NCBI GenBank assembly: GCA_017958465.1
Contig: JAGDCQ010000043.1
Coordinates: forward strand, 1 to 23,397
Length of the DNA stretch: 23,397 nt
Direction of reading: 5' to 3'
DNA from: Lachnospiraceae bacterium
GTDB taxonomy: Bacteria; Bacillota; Clostridia; Lachnospirales; Lachnospiraceae
Shown: positions 8,501 to 15,112 of the stretch, piece by piece
Position numbering within the stretch: the first letter of the stretch is position 1
Layout of the letters: each line of letters begins with the position of its first letter
The notes under the pieces: generated by a model
Seen by the model: only the letters and a program-made list of their open reading frames with translations
The model's database searches: none
Told to the model about the DNA's origin: nothing
Position numbers and translations under genes: made by a program

Positions 8501-9278
8501 GGTGCCCGTCTCCAAGGATCAGGAAGAGGAGCTTTTTGCCCTGAAAAAAGCGGCAGATTTTGTTTACCCCTTCAAAAAGTTCACCACAGCCGCTGTTAAA
8601 CACTCCGTTTCAGAGCTTAAACATGAAAACGGATTCAGGCTCGATCTTGCGCCGGAAGATGATTACGACAGGGGCGCAAAAGCCGGGTGGCTTGCCGATC
8701 CCGGAAAAACAAAGCCTCAGTTTGCCGCCGCAGGGAAAACGAGCCGTGAGCCTTCCTCTTCCGCGAAAACCGATCTCAAGACTGCAGCAAAACGCGGTAC
8801 TGCGACCCACCGCGTAATGGAGCTCCTACCGTTTGAAAAACCATTGTCTTTACAGGAAACAGAAGCCTTTGCAAAGGAGTGCGAATCTAAAGGTTTGCTG
8901 GCAGCAGGCGAAGCAGAGCTAGTTTACTGCGAAGCTGTTGCGGATTTCATGAAGACAGAGCTCTTTGAGAGGATGTCAAAGGCCAAGAAGGCCGGAAAGC
9001 TCTTCCGGGAGCAGGCTTTCACCATCGGTCTTCAGGCAGAGGGCGGCACAGAGGACGACCTCAACCTCATCCAGGGCGTGATCGACGCATATTTTGAGGA
9101 GGATGGCGAGGCTGTGCTTGTGGACTACAAGACAGATAAAGCAAGCCCCGAGGCCATCAAAGAGCGGTATCTGCGCCAGCTCGAGCTCTACTCCGAAGCA
9201 GTTTCCAGAGTGCGCGGGCTTAAGGTAAAGGAACGGCTTATTTATTCCTTCGAAAACAATTGCCTGATAAGTTTATAA
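5517..9278 (+). CDS. addA: AddA, ATP-dependent helicase-nuclease subunit A
   Basis: Encodes 1253 aa (B. subtilis AddA about 1232). It is a UvrD/Rep-type 3'-5' helicase with a C-terminal RecB-family nuclease. Helicase motifs in order: Walker A AAAAGSGKT ending at T31, Walker B VDEYQDSN (D398, E399), GDVKQSIYRFRQ (from G435), TIHHSKGLEYP (781 on), and motif VI YVAVTRARE (857-865). The nuclease motif is GVIDAYF...VDYKTD with D1203 and K1205. Start ATG at 5517 is preceded by AAGAGGGATT. It works with AddB in recombinational break repair. Bases about 7060-7420 are visibly AT-richer and use codons such as TTA and ATT that are rare in the rest of the gene. Confidence 0.97.
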   Translation: MATSWTDEQLKVINHKDGNLLVAAAAGSGKTAVLSERVLKLLLDEKAGFDVDRLLIVTFTRAAAAEMRDRIGKKISDYVKDNPFDTHMRRQATLINNATIATIDSFCNQIVHEYFHVIDLDPSFRIADEAETARMQTDTLKAIIEEHYAAKDEAFIALSNCYASGNKQDSRLEELVLTLYNAAESNPYPMYWLRECLKSGCFESVEELDASGFAKDILQKSKAHIKGFIELIQAAVETALLPEGPEQYLEALNSDLEYYRSLLKAETYSALHEKMKAVNFAKLSGKRDGSPELKAKAKADRDKAKKEFEKLSSTFFPVSLEDLIASDRSVFGHLLTLTDLTEEFSERLMKLKKELGIYTFSDIEHMALYILVSDDPEHLTLTPAAESLRERYDYIIVDEYQDSNLLQECILNAISKKNLITADHPEGEPNIFMVGDVKQSIYRFRQAKPELFMEKYDTYPDDGLYRKIILRKNFRSRQQVLDGSNIIFEWCMHKSFGGIEYDKEAALYVGNSEYTDVENEKFNPELILVKKDMQDSAENDNYYQEAYSTAEYIKKITSPDSDFRVMHDKVYEKVRYSDIAILLRSTTEWAEKFTTVLSDEGIPVTANVKKGFFETGEIKTAINFLRCLVNPRQDIPFAQVLLSPLVKASNEELGRLVSKNGFLYDDILAALSEGKPVPEPIVDFLKKYNFLKLRSGILPVTRLLDEVYDVTGLYRLVLGMPAGGRRAANLDFFREQAVDFEKTGSAGLSEFLAYLDNCDEQNVDFGEASAENTSDAVQIMTIHHSKGLEYPVVIIPQIFKGRNDSDRKATLVVHPKFGPSLDHVDYERRTKTKTLRKSYFSECLKAESVAEELRVLYVAVTRAREKLVLIGACDDIEKKIPEPLEVPEMSYVDLMSSQCFFDFIKGALFRDEDLTGRLKDFAKELNEAYKEPAEGDFHTFDPLKVRKRLVSSTTGNTVDWDISIVPGHGKLINVAVRGEKTEEAKKFAADVLEGRVPVSKDQEEELFALKKAADFVYPFKKFTTAAVKHSVSELKHENGFRLDLAPEDDYDRGAKAGWLADPGKTKPQFAAAGKTSREPSSSAKTDLKTAAKRGTATHRVMELLPFEKPLSLQETEAFAKECESKGLLAAGEAELVYCEAVADFMKTELFERMSKAKKAGKLFREQAFTIGLQAEGGTEDDLNLIQGVIDAYFEEDGEAVLVDYKTDKASPEAIKERYLRQLELYSEAVSRVRGLKVKERLIYSFENNCLISL

Positions 9279-9304
9279 AAAACCCCGCAGATCCACTGGT
9301 TTCA

Positions 9305-9333
9305 TTGACAAAAGCCTGTTTTTTTGGTATATT
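9305..9333 (+). promoter_or_regulatory. Sigma-A promoter of the xylB operon
   Basis: A perfect TTGACA (9305-9310) and TATATT (9328-9333) are 17 nt apart. Transcription should start near 9339-9340, inside the left arm of the adjacent palindrome. It is the only strong promoter seen for the seven-gene run up to 18650. Confidence 0.8.
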
Positions 9334-9335
9334 AA

Positions 9336-9372
9336 GAGGACACATATCGAGTATATGTGTCCTCGGTTTTTT
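9336..9372 (+). terminator. Perfect 12-bp palindrome with T-tract: addA terminator and/or xylB operator
   Basis: GAGGACACATAT (9336-9347) and ATATGTGTCCTC (9353-9364) are perfect inverted repeats around a 5-nt loop, followed by six T (9367-9372). It fits an intrinsic terminator for addA. Because it overlaps the predicted start site of the xylB promoter, it could instead act as an operator or a 5'-end mRNA hairpin. Confidence 0.75.
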
Positions 9373-9396
9373 ATATTACCCATTCGGAGGTCTGTT

Positions 9397-10869
9397 ATGC
9401 TTTTCATCGGAATCGATCTTGGCACATCTGCCGTAAAACTCGTGCTTATGAATGAAAAGGGCGAGATCAGGAATATAGTTTCAAACGAATACCCCATCTC
9501 TTTCCCGCATCCCGGCTGGTCGGAACAAAATCCGAAAGACTGGTGGAACGCCGTTAAAGCGGGCATCAAGGACCTTCTCCGCTACGAGGACAGGAATGAT
9601 GTCTGCGGCATAAGCTTCGGAGGCCAGATGCACGGCCTTGTGATCCTTGATCCCGAGGACAACGTCCTGCGCCCCGCCATCCTCTGGAACGACGGCCGCA
9701 CAGGGGAAGAGTGCGACTACTTAAACAACACCATCGGTCGCGAAAAGATCTCAAAATACACCGCAAATATGGCACTTACGGGCTTTACCGCCCCTAAGCT
9801 CCTCTGGGTAAAGAAAAACGAGCCCGAGATCTTCAAAAAGATCCACAGGATAATGCTCCCGAAGGACTATATCGCCTATTGCCTCACCGGGGTCCACTGC
9901 ACGGACGTTTCGGACGCATCGGGCATGCTCCTTATGGATGTTGAGAATAAACGCTGGTCCAAGGAAATGCTCGATATCGTCGGCATCTCCGAGTCCCAGC
10001 TTCCCATAATCTTCGAAAGCAGCGCAGTTGTTGGCTGTATCTCGAAGGCAACCTCGCTGGAGCTTGGCCTTCCGGAAACCGTCAAAGTCATAGCCGGAGC
10101 CGGCGACAACGCAGCGGGCGCAGTAGGCACGGGCACGCTTGAAGACGGGATGTGCAGCATTTCCCTTGGCACATCGGGCACAGTTTTCATAGCTTCCGAC
10201 AGGTTTTCCGTGGACAGCGCCAACGCCCTCCATTCCTTTGCCCACGCCAACGGCAAGTACCACCTTCTCGGGTGCATGCTTTCCGCCGCTTCATCCAACA
10301 AGTGGTGGATGGACGATATCATCGGGACTTCCGATTACGCAGCAGAGCAGGCAGGCATAGATAAACTCGGTGAAAACAACGTTTACTACCTCCCGTACCT
10401 CATGGGAGAGCGCACACCGCACAACGATCCCAAGGCCCGCGCGGCTTTTATCGGCATGACAATGGATACAACCCGTTCCGATATGACGCTGGCTGTCCTT
10501 GAAGGCGTTGCCTTTGCGCTCAGGGATGCGCTTGAGATCGCACGGTCACAGGGCTTAAAGATCACACGCGTGCGCCTTATCGGCGGCGGCGCAAAGAGCC
10601 CGCTCTGGCGAAAGATCATCGCAAACGTTATGGACGTTAAGGTCGACACAATAAACAGTGAGGAGGGCCCGGGCTTTGGCGCGGCAATCCTTGCGGCAGT
10701 GGGCTGCGGAGCCTTCGAAAGCTGCGAAGAAGCGGCTGCAAAGCTTATCCGCGTTACGCAGACAACGGAGCAGGATCCTTCCCTCGTCGCAAAATACGAA
10801 GAGAAATACCGCAACTTCCGCCTTATGTATCCGGCCTTAAAGCCTGTTTACGCAGAGCTTGCGGAGTGA
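9397..10869 (+). CDS. xylB: Xylulokinase (FGGY carbohydrate kinase)
   Basis: Encodes 490 aa, close to E. coli XylB (484). It phosphorylates D-xylulose to xylulose 5-phosphate with ATP, feeding the pentose phosphate pathway. The N-terminal phosphate-binding motif GIDLGTSAVK, the substrate motif GISFGGQMHGL, the WNDGRT motif, the catalytic-region motif AGAGDNAAGAVG (D237) and the C-terminal ATP motif LIGGGAKSPLW are all present. Start ATG at 9397 has CGGAGG seven bases upstream; a 14-residue upstream extension is unlikely because it lacks such a site. No xylose isomerase or transporter gene is near, so the kinase is separated from the rest of its pathway. FGGY kinases of other specificities are similar, but the motifs favour xylulose. 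Confidence 0.92.
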   Translation: MLFIGIDLGTSAVKLVLMNEKGEIRNIVSNEYPISFPHPGWSEQNPKDWWNAVKAGIKDLLRYEDRNDVCGISFGGQMHGLVILDPEDNVLRPAILWNDGRTGEECDYLNNTIGREKISKYTANMALTGFTAPKLLWVKKNEPEIFKKIHRIMLPKDYIAYCLTGVHCTDVSDASGMLLMDVENKRWSKEMLDIVGISESQLPIIFESSAVVGCISKATSLELGLPETVKVIAGAGDNAAGAVGTGTLEDGMCSISLGTSGTVFIASDRFSVDSANALHSFAHANGKYHLLGCMLSAASSNKWWMDDIIGTSDYAAEQAGIDKLGENNVYYLPYLMGERTPHNDPKARAAFIGMTMDTTRSDMTLAVLEGVAFALRDALEIARSQGLKITRVRLIGGGAKSPLWRKIIANVMDVKVDTINSEEGPGFGAAILAAVGCGAFESCEEAAAKLIRVTQTTEQDPSLVAKYEEKYRNFRLMYPALKPVYAELAE

Positions 10870-10876
10870 TAAAACC

Positions 10877-11641
10877 ATGAATGATACATATACTTCCTTT
10901 GCGGCTGTTTACGACAGCTTTATGAACGATATCCCCTACAAAAAGTGGGCGGACTTTGTGACCGCAAAGTACAGGCAGAGCGGGATCCGCTCAAAGCTGG
11001 CCTGCGACCTGGGCTGCGGCACGGGACGCCTGACGCGCCTCCTTGCAAAAAGGGGCTTCGACATGATAGGTGTGGATGTTTCCCCCGAGATGTTAGATAT
11101 CGCAAAGGAGAAGGACGACGTGACTTCAACCCTTTACCTTTGCCAGGATATGCGGGAGTTTGAGCTTTTTGGCACCGTAGGGACCATAGTATCAGCCTGC
11201 GACTGTGTCAATTACATCACGGATATGAGGGACTTAAAGAGGGTGTTCCGGCTTGTGAACAACTACCTTGAGCCCCGCGGTCTTTTTGTTTTCGATTTCC
11301 ACACGGAGCACTACTACCGCGACATCCTCGCAAACAACACCTTTGCGGCCAATTACGAGGACGCCAGCTTTATCTGGGAAAACGAATACGATAAAAAAAC
11401 AGGGAAAAACAGCTATTTCCTTACAGTCTACGCAAAAGAGGGCGAGGCCTACAGGCGCTTTGAGGAGCTCCATATCCAGCGCGGCTACACCCTTGAAACA
11501 ATAAAAAAACTGATAGAGGACGCAGGACTTGAGTTTGAGGGCGCCTTTGACGATTACGGCGAAGCACCCGCAACCCCGGACTCTAAGCGCATCACTGTGG
11601 TGGCGCGGGAGAAGTTCTGCCCCGGAAAGCATTACGAATGA
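10877..11641 (+). CDS. Class I SAM-dependent methyltransferase
   Basis: Encodes 254 aa. Motif I is LACDLGCGTGRL (residues 41-52), followed by the acidic end of beta-2 in MIGVDVSPEMLDIAKEK, the usual SAM-binding fold; VSACDCVNYITD fits motif IV. It resembles B. subtilis YqeM-type cytoplasmic methyltransferases, whose substrates are not settled. Start ATG at 10877 uses GGAG at 10863-10866 inside the end of xylB; an upstream TTG at 10859 is a weaker choice. It begins 7 nt after xylB stops and overlaps hslO by four bases, so it is translationally coupled on both sides. The substrate cannot be inferred. Confidence 0.88.
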   Translation: MNDTYTSFAAVYDSFMNDIPYKKWADFVTAKYRQSGIRSKLACDLGCGTGRLTRLLAKRGFDMIGVDVSPEMLDIAKEKDDVTSTLYLCQDMREFELFGTVGTIVSACDCVNYITDMRDLKRVFRLVNNYLEPRGLFVFDFHTEHYYRDILANNTFAANYEDASFIWENEYDKKTGKNSYFLTVYAKEGEAYRRFEELHIQRGYTLETIKKLIEDAGLEFEGAFDDYGEAPATPDSKRITVVAREKFCPGKHYE

Positions 11642-12552
11642 TGACAGATTACATAGTGCGCGCGACGGCAGCGGGAGGCATGATAAGAGCCTTTGCCGCC
11701 ACAACGCGTGAAACAGTTGAAACAGCAAGACAGCATCACAACACTAGTCCGGTGGCTACAGCGGCGCTTGGGCGCCTTCTCACGGCCGGCGCCGTGATGG
11801 GCAGTATGATGAAGGGCGAAAACGACCTTTTGACCCTCCAGATAAAGGGCGACGGCCCTCTTGGAGGCATTACGGTAACAGCAAACTCAAAGGCTGAGGT
11901 AAAAGGCTACGTGAACAATCCGTCCTTTGTAAACCCGCCAAACGCTCTCGGAAAGCTGGATGTGGGCGGTGCCATAGGCTACGGATCCCTTACGGTCATC
12001 AGGGACCTTGGCTTAAAGGAGCCCTATTCCGGCACGGTTGAGCTTGTTACGGGTGAGATCGCGGAAGACCTGGCCTATTACTATTCTGTAAGCGAGCAGA
12101 CCCCTTCAGGGATCGGCCTTGGGGTCCTCATGAATAAAGACAACACCGTAAGGTGCGCCGGAGGCTTTATGCTCCAGCTCATGCCCGGGGCAGATCAGGA
12201 AACGGCCCTTCGCCTTGAGGAAAAGCTCAAGGGCGTCAGCTCCGTTACAAAGCTTCTGGATTCCGGCCTTGCGCCTGCCGATATCTTAAAGCAGTTCCTC
12301 TCGGATATGGACCTTGAGATAAACGACGTGATCCCCTGCTGTTTCAAGTGCATGTGCTCGAAAGAAAGGATCTCCGCCGCGCTCTCGACGCTTTCCCGCG
12401 AAGACCTTTCAGACCTCATAAAAGAAGGAGCTGCCGAGATCCGCTGCAGCTTCTGCAATACAACCTATTCCTTCTCGTCCCTGGAGCTTAAGGAGCTTCT
12501 CCTGAAGCGCGGAGGCGGGGATCGTCAGGAAAAATCAAGACCGGAGGCATAA
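11638..12552 (+). CDS. hslO: Hsp33, redox-activated holdase chaperone
   Basis: Encodes 304 aa (B. subtilis HslO about 291). Hsp33 is a cytoplasmic chaperone held inactive by a zinc bound to four cysteines; oxidation releases zinc, unfolds the linker and activates holding of unfolding proteins. The redox-switch cysteines are intact: C238-x-C240 in KCMCSKER and C270-x2-C273 in RCSFC. Two additional cysteines, C234 and C235, lie just ahead. The N-terminal part (DYIVRATAAGGMIRAFAA, GDGPLGGITVTANS) is typical. Its ATG overlaps the preceding stop as ATGA. A second Met immediately follows and could be the actual start. The coiled-coil gene begins 4 nt after its stop. Confidence 0.96.
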   Translation: MMTDYIVRATAAGGMIRAFAATTRETVETARQHHNTSPVATAALGRLLTAGAVMGSMMKGENDLLTLQIKGDGPLGGITVTANSKAEVKGYVNNPSFVNPPNALGKLDVGGAIGYGSLTVIRDLGLKEPYSGTVELVTGEIAEDLAYYYSVSEQTPSGIGLGVLMNKDNTVRCAGGFMLQLMPGADQETALRLEEKLKGVSSVTKLLDSGLAPADILKQFLSDMDLEINDVIPCCFKCMCSKERISAALSTLSREDLSDLIKEGAAEIRCSFCNTTYSFSSLELKELLLKRGGGDRQEKSRPEA

Positions 12553-12556
12553 AGAA

Positions 12557-13633
12557 ATGCCCGAAAACATAGAAAAGATCCTTCGCGCGATCCACATTCT
12601 CATATCGCGGGGGGATATCTACGAAAACAACAAAGACAGGGTGATAATCTCGAAGCGCGAGCTTTTTGACGTGCTCGAGCAGCTGAACATCGCCGTTGCG
12701 GAGGTTATGGACAACTACGAGGCCTCTGCGGCAGCAAAGGCCAGAGCTAAGCGTGAAGTGGAGGAAACGGGCATGGAGATAGTCCGCGAGGCCCAGACAC
12801 AGGCCGAGGACATCTACGCAGCCTCCATCCTTTACACGGACGGCGCCTTAAACGAGCTCTACGACGAGATAACGGAGGCAAAAGCCGGCTTGAAGAGCGA
12901 GTTTGTAAAGGCGGAAAAACGCCTCGACGAGCGCCTTGAAGTGATAAAGCAAAACCAGAAGGACCTTATGGATACCCTTAAAGCCCTTCAGCAGGGTGAC
13001 AAGTACTTCGGGCTCATAGAGGATTACAACAGGCGCCTTGCCATAGCTGAAAAGCAGCGGGAGCTCCGTGACGCCATCCAGAAGGGCGGCGACAAAAAGG
13101 AGCAGGGTCCCGAAAAGCCAAAGAGCGGCGCGGATATGAAGGGGATCGATGATATCATCAGCGGAAAAGCCTTCGAACAGGAGACCGTTATCCCCGAGAC
13201 CTTCAAGAAACGAAAGGGTGAGCCTCACGCAATGGGAGAGGCTGCCCATACCGACACCGATACTAAGTTTGAAAAGAGCATGAATTCCCTCCTTGAGCCG
13301 GATCCCGAGGATCTAGAGGAGATCCAGTGGCCGGACGAGCCGGAGCAGGTTGTGGCTGTGGACGTCCAGATCAACTCAAACTGGCGCACGGGAGAGAACA
13401 ACTTCCTTGCCACGGGCCGCGCGAAAACAAAGAAAGAGCGCGACCGCGAGAAGAAGCACGGAAAGAAGCCCGAGAAGAAAAAGTCAAAATACGATTTTGA
13501 CGACGAAGAGATAACTCTCACCGTGGAACCGGAGGAGGATCCCGACGCACCAAGGATCATAACCTCCCTGGATCTTGACGCGGAATACGAGCAGTGGCAG
13601 AACGAACAGACGGCAAAGAAAAAAACCCCCTAA
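12557..13633 (+). CDS. Coiled-coil cytoplasmic protein of unknown function
   Basis: Encodes 358 aa with no signal peptide or membrane segment. Residues about 1-60 look helical with a conserved-looking RGDIYENNKDRVIISK stretch. Residues about 55-185 are a long charged helical region (AKARAKREVEE, FVKAEKRLDERLEVIK) typical of a coiled coil and reminiscent of DivIVA or ATPase stalk subunits. Proteins of this sort are, from memory, often labelled 'vacuolar H+-ATPase subunit H' in Lachnospiraceae, a label without functional support. The middle is low-complexity; a Lys-rich block (KKERDREKKHGKKPEKKK) is followed by an acidic tail (EDPDAPRIITSLDLD). The ribosome site GGAGG (12542-12546) lies in the end of hslO. 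The GGDEF gene starts 12 nt downstream. Confidence 0.85.
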   Translation: MPENIEKILRAIHILISRGDIYENNKDRVIISKRELFDVLEQLNIAVAEVMDNYEASAAAKARAKREVEETGMEIVREAQTQAEDIYAASILYTDGALNELYDEITEAKAGLKSEFVKAEKRLDERLEVIKQNQKDLMDTLKALQQGDKYFGLIEDYNRRLAIAEKQRELRDAIQKGGDKKEQGPEKPKSGADMKGIDDIISGKAFEQETVIPETFKKRKGEPHAMGEAAHTDTDTKFEKSMNSLLEPDPEDLEEIQWPDEPEQVVAVDVQINSNWRTGENNFLATGRAKTKKERDREKKHGKKPEKKKSKYDFDDEEITLTVEPEEDPDAPRIITSLDLDAEYEQWQNEQTAKKKTP

Positions 13634-13645
13634 AAAGGAGGCTCT

Positions 13646-15112
13646 ATGTTAAAAATAAAAAACAACGGTCAATCCACCCTGAAGCTTAAGGAGATAATCA
13701 AGGTCGAAGCCGTTCAGCGGATCCAAGATTCCCTTGCGGAGCTGTTCGACATCGGTATATGCCTTAAAGATGCGGACGGTGTGGATGTTACCCGCGAGAG
13801 CAAGCCTTCCCTCATCGACACAAAGGTTGTGGGCGGCGTCGTGGAATGGGACAGAAAGTTTAATATTACCCATGAGGGCGAGGTAAGGGCCATAGTCTGT
13901 CTTGTGAAGGGGCCGGGCTGTGATGAAGCGGAGCTCGATAAAGTCGTGACTTTCCTTTCCGAAACCCTTGCAGCCACCATCCAGGCGGGGCTTGGAACCG
14001 TTGCCCTCACCCAGGAGATAGTTTACCGCCGGGAGCTCGAAAGAAAGCTTGAGCAGCGCAACGAGCACGATATGCTCACAAACCTCTATAACCGCTATTT
14101 CTTCGAGAAGAAGCTTACAGAGCTTGTTATAGAAGATGTGTGCCCGGTCTCTATAGTCGCTATAGACGCCAACCTGCTGAAGCTCTCCAACGATATCTTC
14201 GGCCATGCCGAGGGAGACTGCCTTCTCCAGATAATAAGCGGAGCCCTGGTGGAGGAAAAGAAGGAAAAGTACTACTGCTGCCGCTGCGGCGGAGATGAGT
14301 TTTACGTTATCATGGAGGATACCTCCTTTGAGGAGGCGGAAGAGTACATACACCGCGTGGTGGAGCGTACCGCCACCGACTATTGCACCCGCATCCCGCC
14401 TTCCTTTGCTTACGGCGTTGCCACGAGGGAGACAAAGAAGGACAATCTCCAGGACGTCATAAAGCGTGCGGAAGATATCATGTATCTGAACAAGCTTGAT
14501 ATGAAGTGCGACGGAAAGATCCTCAACACCCTGCGCCAGTGCCTTATGGAAACGGGGCATTTCAACTTCAATGATGCTGTAGCCTGCTGCAACAGGGCTT
14601 ACGCCTTTGCGGACTACTGCGGCCTTGAAGGCGGCGACAGGATCATCGTCAAGCGCCTCATGGAGCTTTATCCCCTGGGGATGCTGATCGTTCCTTCAGA
14701 CGTACTGCGCGTCGCAAAGTCCCACGTTGCGGATGTCCTCGCCGACAAATACGATTACGTTGGAACTGAGCACCGCATAGCCATGATGTTCGAGGAAACT
14801 GCTCCCGTCGCCCACCTTGTGATGGAGTGGAACGAGCATTTTGACGGGACAGGAAAGCCCGCAGGCCTTAAAGGCGACCAGATCGCCCTTCCCGTAAGGC
14901 TTGTGCGCATCGCGACCCAGTATTCAAAATACGTTTGCCGCGCGCCTTTCGGCTACGCCCTCTCGAAGGACGAAGCCGTCGCGAAGCTGCGGGAGGACTC
15001 GGGAAAGGTATTCGATCCCGGACTTATGGACAAGTTCTTTGAGTTTCTTAAAAACTACACTACAGATTACGAGATAGACTCGTGCTCGGAATGGGGGAAA
15101 ATAGATGAGTGA
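13646..15112 (+). CDS. Diguanylate cyclase (GGDEF) with degenerate HD-GYP domain
   Basis: Encodes 488 aa, with no signal or membrane segment. Residues about 15-125 form a possible small-molecule sensor domain, faintly PocR-like (low confidence). A GGDEF domain follows (about 140-295): DMLTNLYNRYFFEKK, AIDANLLKLSNDIFGH and RCGGDEF with G215-G216-D217-E218-F219 intact, so cyclic-di-GMP synthesis is plausible. The inhibitory RxxD site is absent (KEKY at that place). Residues about 305-480 align with an HD-GYP domain whose catalytic residues are gone: the LHDIGK motif reads LYPLGM (Y342, P343), HHE reads WNE (395-397), and GYP reads GKP (403-405). The domain is thus probably non-catalytic. An excellent AAAAAGGAGG ribosome site precedes the ATG. 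It overlaps the next gene by 8 nt. Confidence 0.93.
   Translation: MLKIKNNGQSTLKLKEIIKVEAVQRIQDSLAELFDIGICLKDADGVDVTRESKPSLIDTKVVGGVVEWDRKFNITHEGEVRAIVCLVKGPGCDEAELDKVVTFLSETLAATIQAGLGTVALTQEIVYRRELERKLEQRNEHDMLTNLYNRYFFEKKLTELVIEDVCPVSIVAIDANLLKLSNDIFGHAEGDCLLQIISGALVEEKKEKYYCCRCGGDEFYVIMEDTSFEEAEEYIHRVVERTATDYCTRIPPSFAYGVATRETKKDNLQDVIKRAEDIMYLNKLDMKCDGKILNTLRQCLMETGHFNFNDAVACCNRAYAFADYCGLEGGDRIIVKRLMELYPLGMLIVPSDVLRVAKSHVADVLADKYDYVGTEHRIAMMFEETAPVAHLVMEWNEHFDGTGKPAGLKGDQIALPVRLVRIATQYSKYVCRAPFGYALSKDEAVAKLREDSGKVFDPGLMDKFFEFLKNYTTDYEIDSCSEWGKIDE

Noticed and set aside
13649..14560. 303-residue minus-strand open frame inside the GGDEF gene
   Set aside because: It is a shadow of a gene whose forward translation has clear conserved motifs; the reverse product has none.
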